A stretch of 64,000 nucleotides of DNA from Methylococcales bacterium (GTDB taxonomy: Bacteria > Pseudomonadota > Gammaproteobacteria > Methylococcales > Methylomonadaceae): NCBI GenBank assembly GCA_028707085.1, contig JAQTUW010000006.1, forward strand, positions 28,616-92,615, read 5' to 3'. This document shows, piece after piece, positions 48,048 through 57,461 of the stretch. The notes under the pieces were generated by a model. It was given only the letters and a program-made list of their open reading frames with translations, made no database searches and had not been told where the DNA came from. The position numbers and the translations under genes are program-made. Positions within the stretch are counted from its first letter, which is position 1. Each line of letters opens with the position of its first letter.

Positions 48048-50300
48048 TTATGCGTCTTCATCGAGTTTTATCCACCGCAACCGGTTGGCGTTGCTGACCA
48101 CGGTTACCGAAGACATGGCCATGGCGGCTCCGGCCAGCATGGGATTGAGCAGGATGCCGAACAGCGGATACAGCACCCCGGCGGCCACCGGAATGCCGAT
48201 GGTATTGTAAAAAAACGCCCCCAGCAGGTTCTGCCTGATGTTGGTGACCGTCAGTCTGGATAGCTTCATGGCCTCGGACACTTTCAGCAGCGAGCCTTGC
48301 AGCAACACGATGTCCGCACTTTCGATGGCGACATCGGCGCCGGCACCGATGGCAAAACCCACATCCGCCTGCGCCAGAGCCGGCGCGTCGTTGATGCCGT
48401 CGCCGACCATGCCGACAATCTCGCCCTGTTCCTGCAAGGCCTTGACCACAGCGGCTTTATCCTGCGGCAGAATCTGGGCGCGGATCTCTGTGATGCCGGC
48501 TTGGGCGGCAATGGCCCGGGCGGTAATCTGGTTGTCGCCGGTGACCATCAATATTCTCACCCCTTGATTTTGCAACTGGCGAACGGCTTGCGCGGAATCG
48601 GCTTTGATCGGATCGGACACTGTGACAATGCCGATGATGGCGTTTTCCTCCGCCAGCAGCATCGGCGTTTGACCCTGCTCGGCCAATTGGGCGATTTGCT
48701 GGCTGTATGGGCCGGGATCAATATCGTGTTCGGTCATGAGCGCCGCATTGCCGAACAGATATTGCCGGTCGGCGATGCGGCCGGTGATGCCATGCCCGGC
48801 CTGAGCGTGAAACTTTCTGACCTTTTCCCGTTTCAGCGCCTTGGCGTCCGCCGCCGCCAGAATCGCTGCCGCCAGCGGATGTTCCGAACCGGCCTCCAGG
48901 CTGGCGGCATGCTGCAATACCCGATCTTCGGTCAAGCCGTTAAAGGCGAATACTCCGGCCAGGGTCGGCTTGCCTACGGTCACTGTGCCGGTTTTATCCA
49001 GGATCAGGCAACTGATTTTACCGGTGGTCTGCAAGGCCTCGCCCTTGCGTATCAATATCCCCATTTGTGCCGCCCGACCGACGGCGACCATTACCGAAAT
49101 AGGCGTCGCCAGTCCCAGGGCGCAAGGGCAGGCGATCACCAGCACGGTCATGGCGGTGACGAAAGCGTAACCCAGTGCCGGCGGCGGCCCGAACGTCAGC
49201 CAGACCAGAAATGTAAAAATGGAAATGCCGACCACGACAGGCACGAAAATGCTGGAAATTTTGTCCGCCAGTCTGGCTATCGCCGGCTTGGCGTTCTGCG
49301 CCTGTCGCACGCTTTTGATTATGTGCGCCAGCGCGGTATCCCTGCCGATATGCGTGGCGTTAAACAGGAAACTGCCCTGCTGATTGATGCTGCCCGCCAC
49401 CACCACGGCGCCCGGCGCTTTTTCGACCGGCATGGCTTCGCCGGTAAGCATGGACTCATCGACATTGGAATGACCTTCCAGCACGACGCCATCGACCGCA
49501 ATCTTTTCGCCCGGCCGAACCCGCAAGGTTTCGCCCAGCCCTACCAGTTCGATGGCGATGTCCTGCTCTTCTCCATCCCTGACCACGCGAGCGGTGCGGG
49601 GCTGCAAACCGATCAGGGCGCGGATGGCCGATGACGTTTTGCCTCTGGCCCGGGTTTCCAGCGCATTGCCCAGGTTAATAAAGGCCAGGATGATCGCCGA
49701 AGCCTCGAAATAGGCATGGGCCGACAATGAAGGCAGTTTGTCTGAAAAATCGATGACCACGCAGGAATACAGCCAAGCCGATCCTGTACCCAGGGCGATC
49801 AGGGTATCCATATTGGCCTGTCCGACCCTGAAGAGCTTGACCGCATTGACAAAAAAATGCCCGCCGGAATAAAACATGACCGCCAGGGTCAACAGCGCGA
49901 CATTGGTCCAGAACCCTGTCCCGGCCGCCGTACCCATGGCCGGGAACCAGTCCAGATGCGCGCCCAGCATTAGCGGTACGCCAAAAACGCCGGCCACGGC
50001 GGCTTTTCTCATCAGCGCCTGATAGCGCTGCTCTTCCTGCTGTTCCTCTTCGGCAGGATCTTCAAAGCCTTCCATCACCGCCGCATCATAACCGGCCGCC
50101 TTTAGAGCCTGTTTCATCAACTCCGGATCCGCCGCACCGGTCACCGTCGCGGAATGATCCGCAAAGTTGACGCTGACCGAGGCAACGCCCGCCACGCTGT
50201 TTAAAGCGGTTTCCACCGCAGCGATACATCCCGCACAACTCATACCCAGTATCGATAACCGAATTTCCTGCTGCTGATTGCCTGCCTGTTCTGGACTCAT
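48048..50300 (-). CDS. copA: Copper-exporting P1B-type ATPase
   Basis: 750 residues from [20 protein letters not shown], with AGGAAATGAC upstream. One N-terminal metal-binding domain with MSCAGC and eight transmembrane helices; the ion-path motif [13 protein letters not shown] (CPC); phosphorylation site [19 protein letters not shown]; and [10 protein letters not shown]. The helix-7/8 residues [14 protein letters not shown] and [16 protein letters not shown] fit Cu+-ATPases. Exports Cu+ from the cytosol. It follows copZ by 58 nt. Copper control is important in methanotrophs, but the gene is common elsewhere. Confidence 0.96.
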   Translation of the reverse strand: MSPEQAGNQQQEIRLSILGMSCAGCIAAVETALNSVAGVASVSVNFADHSATVTGAADPELMKQALKAAGYDAAVMEGFEDPAEEEQQEEQRYQALMRKAAVAGVFGVPLMLGAHLDWFPAMGTAAGTGFWTNVALLTLAVMFYSGGHFFVNAVKLFRVGQANMDTLIALGTGSAWLYSCVVIDFSDKLPSLSAHAYFEASAIILAFINLGNALETRARGKTSSAIRALIGLQPRTARVVRDGEEQDIAIELVGLGETLRVRPGEKIAVDGVVLEGHSNVDESMLTGEAMPVEKAPGAVVVAGSINQQGSFLFNATHIGRDTALAHIIKSVRQAQNAKPAIARLADKISSIFVPVVVGISIFTFLVWLTFGPPPALGYAFVTAMTVLVIACPCALGLATPISVMVAVGRAAQMGILIRKGEALQTTGKISCLILDKTGTVTVGKPTLAGVFAFNGLTEDRVLQHAASLEAGSEHPLAAAILAAADAKALKREKVRKFHAQAGHGITGRIADRQYLFGNAALMTEHDIDPGPYSQQIAQLAEQGQTPMLLAEENAIIGIVTVSDPIKADSAQAVRQLQNQGVRILMVTGDNQITARAIAAQAGITEIRAQILPQDKAAVVKALQEQGEIVGMVGDGINDAPALAQADVGFAIGAGADVAIESADIVLLQGSLLKVSEAMKLSRLTVTNIRQNLLGAFFYNTIGIPVAAGVLYPLFGILLNPMLAGAAMAMSSVTVVSNANRLRWIKLDEDA

Positions 50301-50358
50301 GTCATTTCCTGATGGGTTGCGCAAAATAACGAAGCATGACGGGATTGCCGCCCGCCAT

Positions 50359-50568
50359 TCACTCGACTGTAAATCCGGCCTCGATAATGGTATCCTCAAT
50401 CTGATCCACATCGGTTAATGCAGGATCGAATTCCACATCCACCTGTTTATCCTGATGCGATACCTTGACCGAAATAATGCCCGGGAGTTCGGACAGTCTG
50501 CTGGCGACAGTGTTTTCGCAACCGCCGCATTTCATACCGCTTACCGCTAAAGAGATTGATTGGGACAT
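50359..50568 (-). CDS. copZ: Copper chaperone of the HMA/CopZ family
   Basis: 69 residues, single heavy-metal-associated domain with the metal site MKCGGC at residues 13-18 and a betaalphabetabetaalphabeta pattern. Should carry Cu+ to CopA. Preceded by AAAGGAGGC 6 nt before the ATG. Upstream of copA in the same direction. A palindrome at 50604-50615 may be the binding site of a copper-responsive regulator. Confidence 0.9.
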   Translation of the reverse strand: MSQSISLAVSGMKCGGCENTVASRLSELPGIISVKVSHQDKQVDVEFDPALTDVDQIEDTIIEAGFTVE

Positions 50569-50863
50569 TTAGCCTCCTTTTGATTGTTGTTGAATAATAA
50601 CCATAGTCATGACTACAATCGGCCCTAAATCGCCGCGCATGTCATAAGACCGGTTTGGGAGCATGATAATTCAATGCTTCCGGCTTCGTAAACTCTAATG
50701 AGCGCCGATTTTGATGTTTGTCCGCAAAATTTGGCAGACAACGTGTTCGATTGATTTTCCACCGGCATCAAGCCAGGCAATGCGACGGATACGCTGAACA
50801 GTTACAAACTTACATACCACTATAAACACCCGACAATATTTTTAACAACCCTTGGATCAGTAC
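50569..50863. other. Divergent region between copZ and the rhodanese gene
   Basis: 295 bp. The copZ side carries a 12-bp palindrome and TATTAT boxes; the rhodanese side shows no clear promoter. No gene seen. Confidence 0.45.
50604..50615. promoter_or_regulatory. Palindrome upstream of copZ-copA
   Basis: TAGTCATGACTA, a perfect 12-bp dyad, lies 36 nt upstream of the copZ ATG, with TATTAT (minus, 50594-50599) just downstream. The position suits an operator for a copper-responsive regulator. It does not match the usual CueR or CopY box closely, and no regulator gene is adjacent. Confidence 0.45.
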
Positions 50864-51298
50864 ATGATGTTTAAATCGGCTATTTTCCTGCTGCTATCGG
50901 CTTTTTCCTGCTGGCTGGGCGCGACTGAACTTGGTCAGGTCTCTGCCGAACAGTTACAGGCCATGCAACAAAACCGGCATGCGCTGGTTGTAGACATTCG
51001 CACGGCAGCCGAATGGCAAGCCAGCGGCGTGATCCCTGGCAGCCATACGTTACAGGCTTATGGTGGCGACGGTTCATTCAACGCTGAAAAATGGCTGGCG
51101 GATTTGCACAAATTAAAATCATCACCCGATCAGCCCGTGATTCTGGTCTGCCGTTCCGGAAACCGTAGCGGAAAACTGGGGGAATTTCTGATCCGCCAGG
51201 GCGAGCGCCAAATCTATCATTTGGGTGACGGCATGCAGTCATGGATCAAATCCGGCTATCCTGTCGATAGCAATAATACGCCCAACAACAAACACTAA
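50864..51298 (+). CDS. Periplasmic rhodanese-like protein
   Basis: 144 residues from the ATG at 50864; TTG at 50852 and the next ATG are alternatives. A signal peptide (MMFKSAIFLLLSAFSCWLGA) precedes one rhodanese domain with VVDIRTAAEWQASGVIPGS and the active-site loop LVCRSGNRSG, Cys included. Possible sulfur transfer or redox role in the periplasm; the substrate is unknown. It is followed after 2 nt by hflD. Confidence 0.86.
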   Translation: MMFKSAIFLLLSAFSCWLGATELGQVSAEQLQAMQQNRHALVVDIRTAAEWQASGVIPGSHTLQAYGGDGSFNAEKWLADLHKLKSSPDQPVILVCRSGNRSGKLGEFLIRQGERQIYHLGDGMQSWIKSGYPVDSNNTPNNKH

Positions 51299-51300
51299 AA

Positions 51301-51924
51301 ATGTCCTTAATCAATACAACCAACCAAACCATAGCGCTGGCGGGTATAGCCCAGGCTTGCGCCCTAGTGCATCAGCTTGCCACGACCGGCAAGGCCGAGC
51401 CATGCGCATTTGAATCCAGCATCGGCAGCGTGCTGAAAATCGACGCAGACAGCGTGCCGGACGTCTATGGCAATGTGCAAGGCGTCAAACTCGGCTTGCA
51501 GGAACTGGATCGGCAACTGGGCGGCAAGCTGTTGAACAGCCCGGAACAAACCCGTTACGCGGCGCAACTGGTTTATCTGCAAAAACAGCTTTCCAGACGC
51601 GCCGACATGCTGAAGAGCATCCAGACCGGCATTGCCAGAGCCCAGGCCCAAGCTGAACAGTACGGCGTATTGCACCCCAATGTGCTGGCCAATCTGGCCG
51701 ACATTTATCACGGCACTATCAGCACCCTGCAGCCACGTATTATGGTGGTGGGCGACCAGCAATTCTTGAGCAACCAGAGTACGGTTAACAGAATCCGGGC
51801 CTTATTGCTGGCCGGCATCCGCGCTTCGCTATTGTGGCGACAATGCGGCGGCAGCCGCTGGAAACTTTTGATATTTCGCAGCAAGTTGCAGGATGAAGCC
51901 CGATATCTGCTAACTCAGGTCTGA
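51301..51924 (+). CDS. hflD: High frequency lysogenization protein HflD
   Basis: 207 residues of the all-helical HflD (YcfC) family: TIALAGIAQACALVHQLATTG start, YAAQLVYLQKQLSRRADMLK, and C-terminal RIRALLLAGIRASLLWRQCGGSRWKLLIFR. In E. coli it is a membrane-associated protein that binds the lambda CII protein. There hflD sits between mnmA and purB; here it lies between a rhodanese gene (2 nt) and mutM (6 nt). Confidence 0.9.
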   Translation: MSLINTTNQTIALAGIAQACALVHQLATTGKAEPCAFESSIGSVLKIDADSVPDVYGNVQGVKLGLQELDRQLGGKLLNSPEQTRYAAQLVYLQKQLSRRADMLKSIQTGIARAQAQAEQYGVLHPNVLANLADIYHGTISTLQPRIMVVGDQQFLSNQSTVNRIRALLLAGIRASLLWRQCGGSRWKLLIFRSKLQDEARYLLTQV

Positions 51925-51930
51925 ATTCCC

Positions 51931-52746
51931 ATGCCAGAACTACCCGAGGTGGAAACCAGCCGCGCCGGCATTGCCCCCCATATCGAACAAAAATGCTTCA
52001 AATCCGTCATCGTCCGCGAGTCCAGGTTGCGCTGGCCGGTTCCGGCTCTGCTAGAGACAACCCTGGCCGGTCTTTGCCTTGAATCCGTGAACCGCCGCGG
52101 CAAATATCTGCTGCTGACCACAAGCCGAGGCACTTTGATTCTGCATCTGGGCATGTCTGGAAATTTACGCATTACCAACCGGCAGCAACCAGCCGGCAAA
52201 CATGATCATGTGGATTTTGTTTTTGCAGACGACACTGTGCTGCGTTTCAACGATCAACGAAAATTCGGCGCAGTGCTGTGGTGGCCCGGCAAGATTGAAG
52301 AACATCCGCTGCTGGCGAAACTTGGCCCGGAACCGCTATCGGACGCGTTTGACGGCAATTATCTGCAAATGCGCGCCGGCAAACGCAGTTTGCCGGTTAA
52401 ATGTCTGCTGATGGATAGCCATATCGTGGTCGGGGTCGGCAATATTTATGCGAACGAAGCCCTGTTCATGGCCGGCATCCATCCGGGCCGGCCAGCCGGT
52501 GGGATTTCCCCGCCTCGATACGCAGCGCTTGTCGAGGCGGTCAAGACCGTGCTGCGGCAGGCCATAGACCAGGGCGGCACCACCTTGCGCGATTTTACCA
52601 ACGCCCAGGGCAAACCCGGGTATTTCCAGCAATCGCTAAACGTTTATGGCCGAGCGAACCAGCCTTGCCCGAACTGCGAAAAACCGCTGGAACAAATTAA
52701 AATTGCGCAACGGGCCAGTTATTTTTGCAGCAGTTGCCAGCTCTGA
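51931..52746 (+). CDS. mutM: Formamidopyrimidine-DNA glycosylase
   Basis: Bifunctional glycosylase/AP lyase removing 8-oxoguanine and FaPy. 271 residues: catalytic N-terminus MPELPEVETSRAGI (Pro1 after Met removal, Glu2), the KFGAVLWW region, VGVGNIYANEALFMAGIHP with the helix-two-turn-helix, and a C-terminal zinc finger with CPNCEKPLEQIKIAQRASYF then CSSC. All four zinc Cys are present. Last gene of rhodanese-hflD-mutM. Confidence 0.97.
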   Translation: MPELPEVETSRAGIAPHIEQKCFKSVIVRESRLRWPVPALLETTLAGLCLESVNRRGKYLLLTTSRGTLILHLGMSGNLRITNRQQPAGKHDHVDFVFADDTVLRFNDQRKFGAVLWWPGKIEEHPLLAKLGPEPLSDAFDGNYLQMRAGKRSLPVKCLLMDSHIVVGVGNIYANEALFMAGIHPGRPAGGISPPRYAALVEAVKTVLRQAIDQGGTTLRDFTNAQGKPGYFQQSLNVYGRANQPCPNCEKPLEQIKIAQRASYFCSSCQL

Positions 52747-52810
52747 CTTTCACCGCCGGCAAACAGACCGCCTTTCAGCCACCAACCCATCGCACATCAG
52801 GTTTTAAGAT

Positions 52811-53173
52811 ATGTCCATTCTGTTTTTTCCGTTACGCGGCGTTCCCGCCGATGAGGCTGACGATATCCGCGAACTGCTGACAGCCAATGAAATTGCATTT
52901 TACGAAACTTCCGCCGGCATCCTGGGCATTTCCATGCCGGCGATCTGGCTATATGATCAGCAGGACGCGGACAGAATCCGGCCATTGTTCGACGCATACC
53001 AGAGGCAGCGGCAGATTACCCAGCACGCCCGCTATCTGGAACTCAAAAAACAGGGCCAGACCGGTCTGTGGCAGTATATTCTTAAAAAGCCGCTACTTTT
53101 TTTACTGTACGTCGGCATTATCGCCCTGACGCTGTATGTTTCCGTCAAATGGGTTTTTGAACTGGGTCTTTGA
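52811..53173 (+). CDS. DUF6164 family protein
   Basis: 120 residues. The soluble N-terminal part SILFFPLRGVPADEADDIRE ... FYETSAGILGISMPAIWL looks like a DUF2007-type fold, and a single C-terminal membrane helix (FLLYVGIIALTLYVSVKWVF) follows. It fits the DUF6164 family of gammaproteobacteria, function unknown. Starts 64 nt after mutM. Confidence 0.72.
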   Translation: MSILFFPLRGVPADEADDIRELLTANEIAFYETSAGILGISMPAIWLYDQQDADRIRPLFDAYQRQRQITQHARYLELKKQGQTGLWQYILKKPLLFLLYVGIIALTLYVSVKWVFELGL

Positions 53174-53182
53174 CCCGCCGGC

Positions 53183-53437
53183 TTAAACGCCGGACATAGT
53201 GGGCTGCGATTTCAGAATAGTCAGCAATTTTTGAGCAAGCTCGGCAGCTTCTACCCCCAAATCGGTAAGATAACCGCCATCGAACTGGGTAACCAGTCCT
53301 TTTTCGAACAGACGCAAGGCCGCTGCTATCATCAGCGGATCGGCGTTGCCGTGCACTTTGACGCCTTCCTGATGCGAAGCCAGATTGAATAATGACAAAA
53401 ATTGAATCTCGGCAACCAGTTCATCGGTTAAAGTCAT
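53183..53437 (-). CDS. TIGR02647 family protein
   Basis: 84 residues: MTLTDELVAEIQFLSLFNLA, HQEGVKVHGNADPLMIAAALRLFEKGLVTQFDGGYLTDLG. This matches the TIGR02647 family, common in Pseudomonas and related gammaproteobacteria. It has a winged-helix-like look but its function is unknown. GGAGAAC upstream of the ATG. Convergent with the DUF6164 gene, 9 nt apart. Confidence 0.85.
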   Translation of the reverse strand: MTLTDELVAEIQFLSLFNLASHQEGVKVHGNADPLMIAAALRLFEKGLVTQFDGGYLTDLGVEAAELAQKLLTILKSQPTMSGV

Positions 53438-53566
53438 GGATTGTTCTCCTTTATTTATTATTATCGAGCGTAATTCCCAGCGCCTGACGAGCGGTAGGAC
53501 AAGCCGCCAACAAGCCGCTCACGCTTGTTGGCCGGCAAAACCAAAGCCCAACTGCGAACCAGCGCT

Positions 53567-54658
53567 TCAGGAATCGGAAATACTGTAAAACCGGCTGTCG
53601 GTATAACGCTCATGAATGTGTCTTAACAGCACCATGACCACCGAGGCCAGCGGCAAGGCCAACAGCACTCCCAGAAAACCGAACAACTGTCCGCCAGCCA
53701 GCACGGCAAAAATAACCGCGACCGGGTGCAGACCTATCCTGTTGCCAACTAACCAGGGCGTTAGCAACATGCTTTCCAGACTATAGCCGACAGCAAATAC
53801 GATCAATACCGGCATGATATGCAGCACATTCTGGAATTGCAGCAGGGCGGCCAGACAGGCCGTCACCAGACCGACAATAATTCCCATATAGGGTACAAAA
53901 CTGATTAATCCGGCCAGCATGCCGATCAACAGCGCCAATTGTAGGTCGATCAGCCACAGGCCCAGACTGTAGATCAGCCCCATCGCCAGCATGACATAAA
54001 ACTGTCCGCGCAGAAACGCGCCCAGCACCTCATCCGCTTCTTTCGCCAGCCTGCCGACTATCCGGCTGTATCGTCTGGGAAACAGATCGTGTATCTGCAT
54101 CATCAGATTATCCCAGTCGCGCAACAGGTAAAAGCTGATCACCGGAATCAGCACCAGATTCAGCGCCCAGCCGATGACGACGATGCCGGAATGGGAAACC
54201 GATTTGATCAGGTCTTCGGTGGCGCCGCCGTTTTGCCATTGATTCCTGATCAATGTCACAAGCTGGCCACTCTGCACGGGCCGGATGCTGTGGCCCAGAT
54301 ATTTTTGCAGAACCGGTATCACCGTTTTATTGAGCCAGTTCTGATAGGCCGGCAGTTGATCCAGAAGCTCGCCAATCTGGTATTCCAGAGCCGGCACAAT
54401 GATAATGAATAAAGCAGCGACCACAAAAATGATGCCAAAAAAAACCAGCAGCACGCACAGCGTCCTGTTCAATCGAAACCGGCGGTAACGCACTAGCTCG
54501 AGCCTGTCGACCAGCGGGTCGCCAAGATAGGCCAGGCCGGCGGAAACGGCAAAAGGCATGAGAATGGGGGCCAATTGATAAATGAACCAGCCCAGCAAGG
54601 CGGTAAAAGCCAGAATCAGCCATTTTTGCGAATCAGTCATGTTCACAGTTGTCAGCAA
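53567..54658 (-). CDS. AI-2E family transporter (PerM/YdiK type)
   Basis: 363 residues with about eight transmembrane helices: LLGWFIYQLAPILMPFAVSAGLAYLGDPLVDRLE start, NWLNKTVIPVLQKY periplasmic part, and the conserved GLISFVPYMGIIVG and LLALPLASVVMVLLRHI. The family includes TqsA (AI-2 export) and Na+/H+ antiporters, so the substrate is uncertain. Monocistronic. Confidence 0.9.
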   Translation of the reverse strand: MLTTVNMTDSQKWLILAFTALLGWFIYQLAPILMPFAVSAGLAYLGDPLVDRLELVRYRRFRLNRTLCVLLVFFGIIFVVAALFIIIVPALEYQIGELLDQLPAYQNWLNKTVIPVLQKYLGHSIRPVQSGQLVTLIRNQWQNGGATEDLIKSVSHSGIVVIGWALNLVLIPVISFYLLRDWDNLMMQIHDLFPRRYSRIVGRLAKEADEVLGAFLRGQFYVMLAMGLIYSLGLWLIDLQLALLIGMLAGLISFVPYMGIIVGLVTACLAALLQFQNVLHIMPVLIVFAVGYSLESMLLTPWLVGNRIGLHPVAVIFAVLAGGQLFGFLGVLLALPLASVVMVLLRHIHERYTDSRFYSISDS

Positions 54659-54750
54659 GCTGCTCCGCCGTCGTTAAAAATTCCCGAACGCCCCCCACCG
54701 GGTTGGCGGGACGGGGCCGGAACCGGCAGAATCGCCTGCCGGCATTCGCT

Positions 54751-55392
54751 TCATGCCTGATTTTTTGCCGGTTTACGCGCTTTCCAGAATTCGATCAGGA
54801 TAGGCAGAATGGAAATCAGGATAATCGCCAGCACTACCAATTCAAAGTTTTTCCTCACCAGCGGAATAGCGCCAAAAAAATACCCGGCAAGGGTACAGAT
54901 CAACACCCAAGCCGCCCCGCCAATCAGATTATAGGTAATAAAATAAGCATAAGGCATGCGGCCTATGCCGGCGACAAAAGGCGCAAAAGTGCGAATGATG
55001 GGCACGAATCTGGCCAGCACAATGGTCTTGGCGCCGTATTTTTCATAAAACGCCTCGGCCTTGTCGAGATACTGGTGATTGATCCAGCTTATGGCATAGG
55101 CGCGCCGGCCCAGCTTGCGGCCTATCAGGTAGTTTACTGTGTCCCCCAGCACTGCCGCAACAATCAGGATACCGATCAGGGCGTAGATATTAAGTGCATC
55201 TATCGCCACAAAAGCGCCCGCCGCGAACAAGAGCGAGTCGCCCGGCAAAAAGGGCATGATCACAAAACCGGTTTCCACAAAAATGACCAGAAACAGCAAT
55301 GCGTAGGTCAGGGTTCCATATTCGCTGATAATATTGGCAAGGTATTTGTCAATATGCAAAAAAATGTCAATCAGATGCTGTAATAATTCCAT
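54751..55392 (-). CDS. DedA family membrane protein
   Basis: 213 residues with the DedA core: LVIFVETGFVIMPFLPGDSLLFAAGAF, GDTVNYLIGRKLGRRAY, and RFVPIIRTFAPFVAGIGRMPYAYF. Relatives (YqjA/YghB) are proton-dependent and needed for envelope integrity; some are undecaprenyl-phosphate flippases. Six helices expected. Lies 55 nt downstream of the cold-shock-domain gene. Confidence 0.92.
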   Translation of the reverse strand: MELLQHLIDIFLHIDKYLANIISEYGTLTYALLFLVIFVETGFVIMPFLPGDSLLFAAGAFVAIDALNIYALIGILIVAAVLGDTVNYLIGRKLGRRAYAISWINHQYLDKAEAFYEKYGAKTIVLARFVPIIRTFAPFVAGIGRMPYAYFITYNLIGGAAWVLICTLAGYFFGAIPLVRKNFELVVLAIILISILPILIEFWKARKPAKNQA

Positions 55393-55447
55393 GCTCTACT
55401 CATTAGTTTCGTCACTGTAAACAAATACCGGCCCTTTGGGAACTCGG

Positions 55448-55768
55448 CTATAAATAAACCACTGCGGCGGCGGCGCATACCAGAACCATAACCGCCACCA
55501 AGGCCCATACCCACCATTTTATGGCCTTGCCGCATTTTTCCAAAACCTCAACGCCGTCGATACGGGCATTGATCGCCTTGAACTTGCCATTACTATCCTG
55601 AGCCAGTTGATAATAAAGTACATCGCCTCGTATTGGTCGGCGCGCCGACCGTTTTAATGCAGAAATATGTATGAAAATATCCTTTTCACCCGTATCCGGC
55701 TGGATAAACCCGAATCCGCGGTCGTCTTTCCAGGTTTTTAAAATACCTTTATAGACTGTATTAGCCAT
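55448..55768 (-). CDS. Cold-shock domain protein with a C-terminal membrane anchor
   Basis: 106 residues. An N-terminal cold-shock domain (about 1-70) has RNP-1 DDRGFGFIQP and RNP-2-like DIFIHISAL, so it should bind single-stranded nucleic acid. A linker is followed by one membrane helix, KWWVWALVAVMVLVCAAAAVVYL (about 84-106). Larger relatives carry a CSD fused to DUF1294; here only a single helix is present. Membrane-tethered RNA binding is inferred. Confidence 0.8.
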   Translation of the reverse strand: MANTVYKGILKTWKDDRGFGFIQPDTGEKDIFIHISALKRSARRPIRGDVLYYQLAQDSNGKFKAINARIDGVEVLEKCGKAIKWWVWALVAVMVLVCAAAAVVYL

Positions 55769-55940
55769 CTTTTTTCACCTTAGTCGTGCCTGTATTGTTG
55801 CAATTAAATCTTCTTCTGCCGAATTTGCCGTCCTGGCGCATTAATTCTTGATGTGGGAAATGAGAAAATGAGCGCGGTAAAACCGAAGGGCGCCAGCCGT
55901 GCATCCCGTAATGGAAATGCAGCAAAAACTGGAAGCAGGC

Positions 55941-55964
55941 GTTCCTGCGTAAAAACGCAGGAAC
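55941..55964 (-). terminator. Hairpin terminator after the 55976-56338 gene
   Basis: A 10-bp perfect stem GTTCCTGCGT / ACGCAGGAAC with a 4-nt loop lies 11 nt after the stop codon; no strong T run follows on the minus strand. Confidence 0.6.
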
Positions 55965-55975
55965 CTTAATCACCT

Positions 55976-56338
55976 TTATTGCTTTTTATCTATTAGAACC
56001 TGATCATCAATGATCAACTTTGAAACGCCGCCCAGCGCCAACGATAATGTGCAGGAAGCGGTTTTAAAATTTGAATCCTTCTCGCCTACCCATTCCAGCG
56101 TGACATAGCTTGTCTTGTCGGTATCGGTTTTGGACGGAAAGTATACTTGGGTGCCGGTTTTGTTCAGAATCAGTTTTGGGCATTTCTGGCCGGCCATTTC
56201 CTGCATGGCGACCAGCGTTCTAATTTGCGAAGCAGCCTCTTTATCTTCATTGCTTTGCTGTTTGCTGGCGCCCACCAGCAAAAAACCCACTACGAATACG
56301 CCTGCGAAGGCGATCATTAATTTTTGCGCTTGACCCAT
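55976..56338 (-). CDS. Hypothetical exported or anchored protein, 120 residues
   Basis: MGQAQKLMIAFAGVFVVGFL gives an N-terminal membrane anchor (about 6-24). The soluble part has two Cys (AGQKCPKLIL and TASCTLSLAL) that could pair in the periplasm, with a beta-rich pattern. GAGAGC upstream of the ATG. No family recognised. Confidence 0.75.
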   Translation of the reverse strand: MGQAQKLMIAFAGVFVVGFLLVGASKQQSNEDKEAASQIRTLVAMQEMAGQKCPKLILNKTGTQVYFPSKTDTDKTSYVTLEWVGEKDSNFKTASCTLSLALGGVSKLIIDDQVLIDKKQ

Positions 56339-56447
56339 TATTGCTCTCCTCGGTTATAGTTATTTTTCGTAAAAAATCCGTTGCGTAACGCCACGGATTC
56401 TATGCGAAATGGCCAGCTTCAGCAATGCAGAATCCATCCGTAAGTTT

Positions 56448-56855
56448 TTATTCGGGATCGACTTGCGCAATCCAGCCACCCAGATTGTAGTAGTTGGTGA
56501 CTCTGGCCACTTTGCCGTCGCGGATATCGAAAAACGCGCCTGCGGGCAAACGGTAAGTCTGTCCACAGGCTTCCGGCAGACCTTCGTCGGTATTCAGATA
56601 TTCGCCCATCACCACGAATTCCGCCGCTGCCCGACTGCCGTCTTCGTTCGCCATCACCACAATGTTTTCCAGTTGCTCGCGGTAGTGATGATTCATTTTT
56701 TGCATGAACTCGGCAAATGCCTGTTTTCCCTGTTCACGATCCCCCTGATTGATGTCGTGCACCACATCATCGGTCAGCAAACCAAGAAAAGTATCCATAT
56801 CGCCACGGTTAAACGCTTGGTAATATTGCTCGATCAGTCGCTTGGTCTGTTGCAT
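56448..56855 (-). CDS. SnoaL-like / NTF2-fold protein
   Basis: 135 residues of the cone-shaped NTF2 fold: RLIEQYYQAFNRGDMDTFLGLLTDDVVHDINQGD, then RAAAEFVVMGEYLNTDEG and AGAFFDIRDGKVARVTNYYN. Close to the ketosteroid-isomerase-related SnoaL proteins, whose reactions vary; substrate unknown. Lies 69 nt downstream of the cobalamin adenosyltransferase gene on the same strand. Confidence 0.82.
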   Translation of the reverse strand: MQQTKRLIEQYYQAFNRGDMDTFLGLLTDDVVHDINQGDREQGKQAFAEFMQKMNHHYREQLENIVVMANEDGSRAAAEFVVMGEYLNTDEGLPEACGQTYRLPAGAFFDIRDGKVARVTNYYNLGGWIAQVDPE

Positions 56856-56924
56856 AATTTCTGTGTTGTTTAGTGATAAGTGTAAAAACGTCTCATTTTG
56901 CCAGAACCCGGCTTTTTTTTCAGA

Positions 56925-57461
56925 CTAAAATTCCACGCCCTGTTCAGCCTTGATATCCTGCTCATAGGCATGCTTGATTTTGTGCATCTCGGTGACGGTA
57001 TCGGCGCAGGCTATCACCTCCGGCGCGGCATTGCGCCCGGTTAACACCAGATGCACCCAAGCGGGTTTTTCCTGGCGGATGAACGCGGCTATTTCTTCGC
57101 CGCTTAGCCAGTGATAACCGCAGCAATAGTTGATTTCGTCCAGCACTACCAGATCGTAGTCGCCGGTCAGAATTTTTTGCTTGCTGAAGTCCCAGATTTC
57201 CCGGCTGGTTTTGATGTCCTGCTGCGGATTTTTGGTATCCCAGGTAAAACCGTCGCCCAGCGCATACCATTCGATATTGTCGAAACAGGCGGCGGCTTTC
57301 TGTTCGCCGGTTTGCCACTGGCCTTTTATAAACTGTATGACCAGCACCTTCATCCCCCATCCTGCTGCCCGAAACACCATCCCAAAGGCGCTGGAGGACT
57401 TGCCCTTGCCTTCGCCGGTGTGTACCAGCACCACGCCGTGTCGTCTTTCTTTGCTTTTCAT
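56925..57461 (-). CDS. cobO: Cob(I)alamin adenosyltransferase (BtuR/CobO type)
   Basis: Attaches the 5'-deoxyadenosyl group to cobalamin or cobinamide. 178 residues: P-loop VHTGEGKGKSSSAFGM near the start, VLVIQFIKGQW, VVLDEINYCCGYHWLSGEE, and LVLTGRNAAPEVIACADTVTEM. Full length. No cobalamin riboswitch is evident upstream. It supports B12 use, consistent with metH in the same window. Confidence 0.95.
   Translation of the reverse strand: MKSKERRHGVVLVHTGEGKGKSSSAFGMVFRAAGWGMKVLVIQFIKGQWQTGEQKAAACFDNIEWYALGDGFTWDTKNPQQDIKTSREIWDFSKQKILTGDYDLVVLDEINYCCGYHWLSGEEIAAFIRQEKPAWVHLVLTGRNAAPEVIACADTVTEMHKIKHAYEQDIKAEQGVEF

Noticed and set aside
48297..49634. 445-codon plus-strand frame
   Set aside because: Antisense shadow of copA.
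55761..55973. 70-codon minus-strand frame
   Set aside because: Starts within the terminator of the upstream gene and overlaps the cold-shock gene start; not supported.
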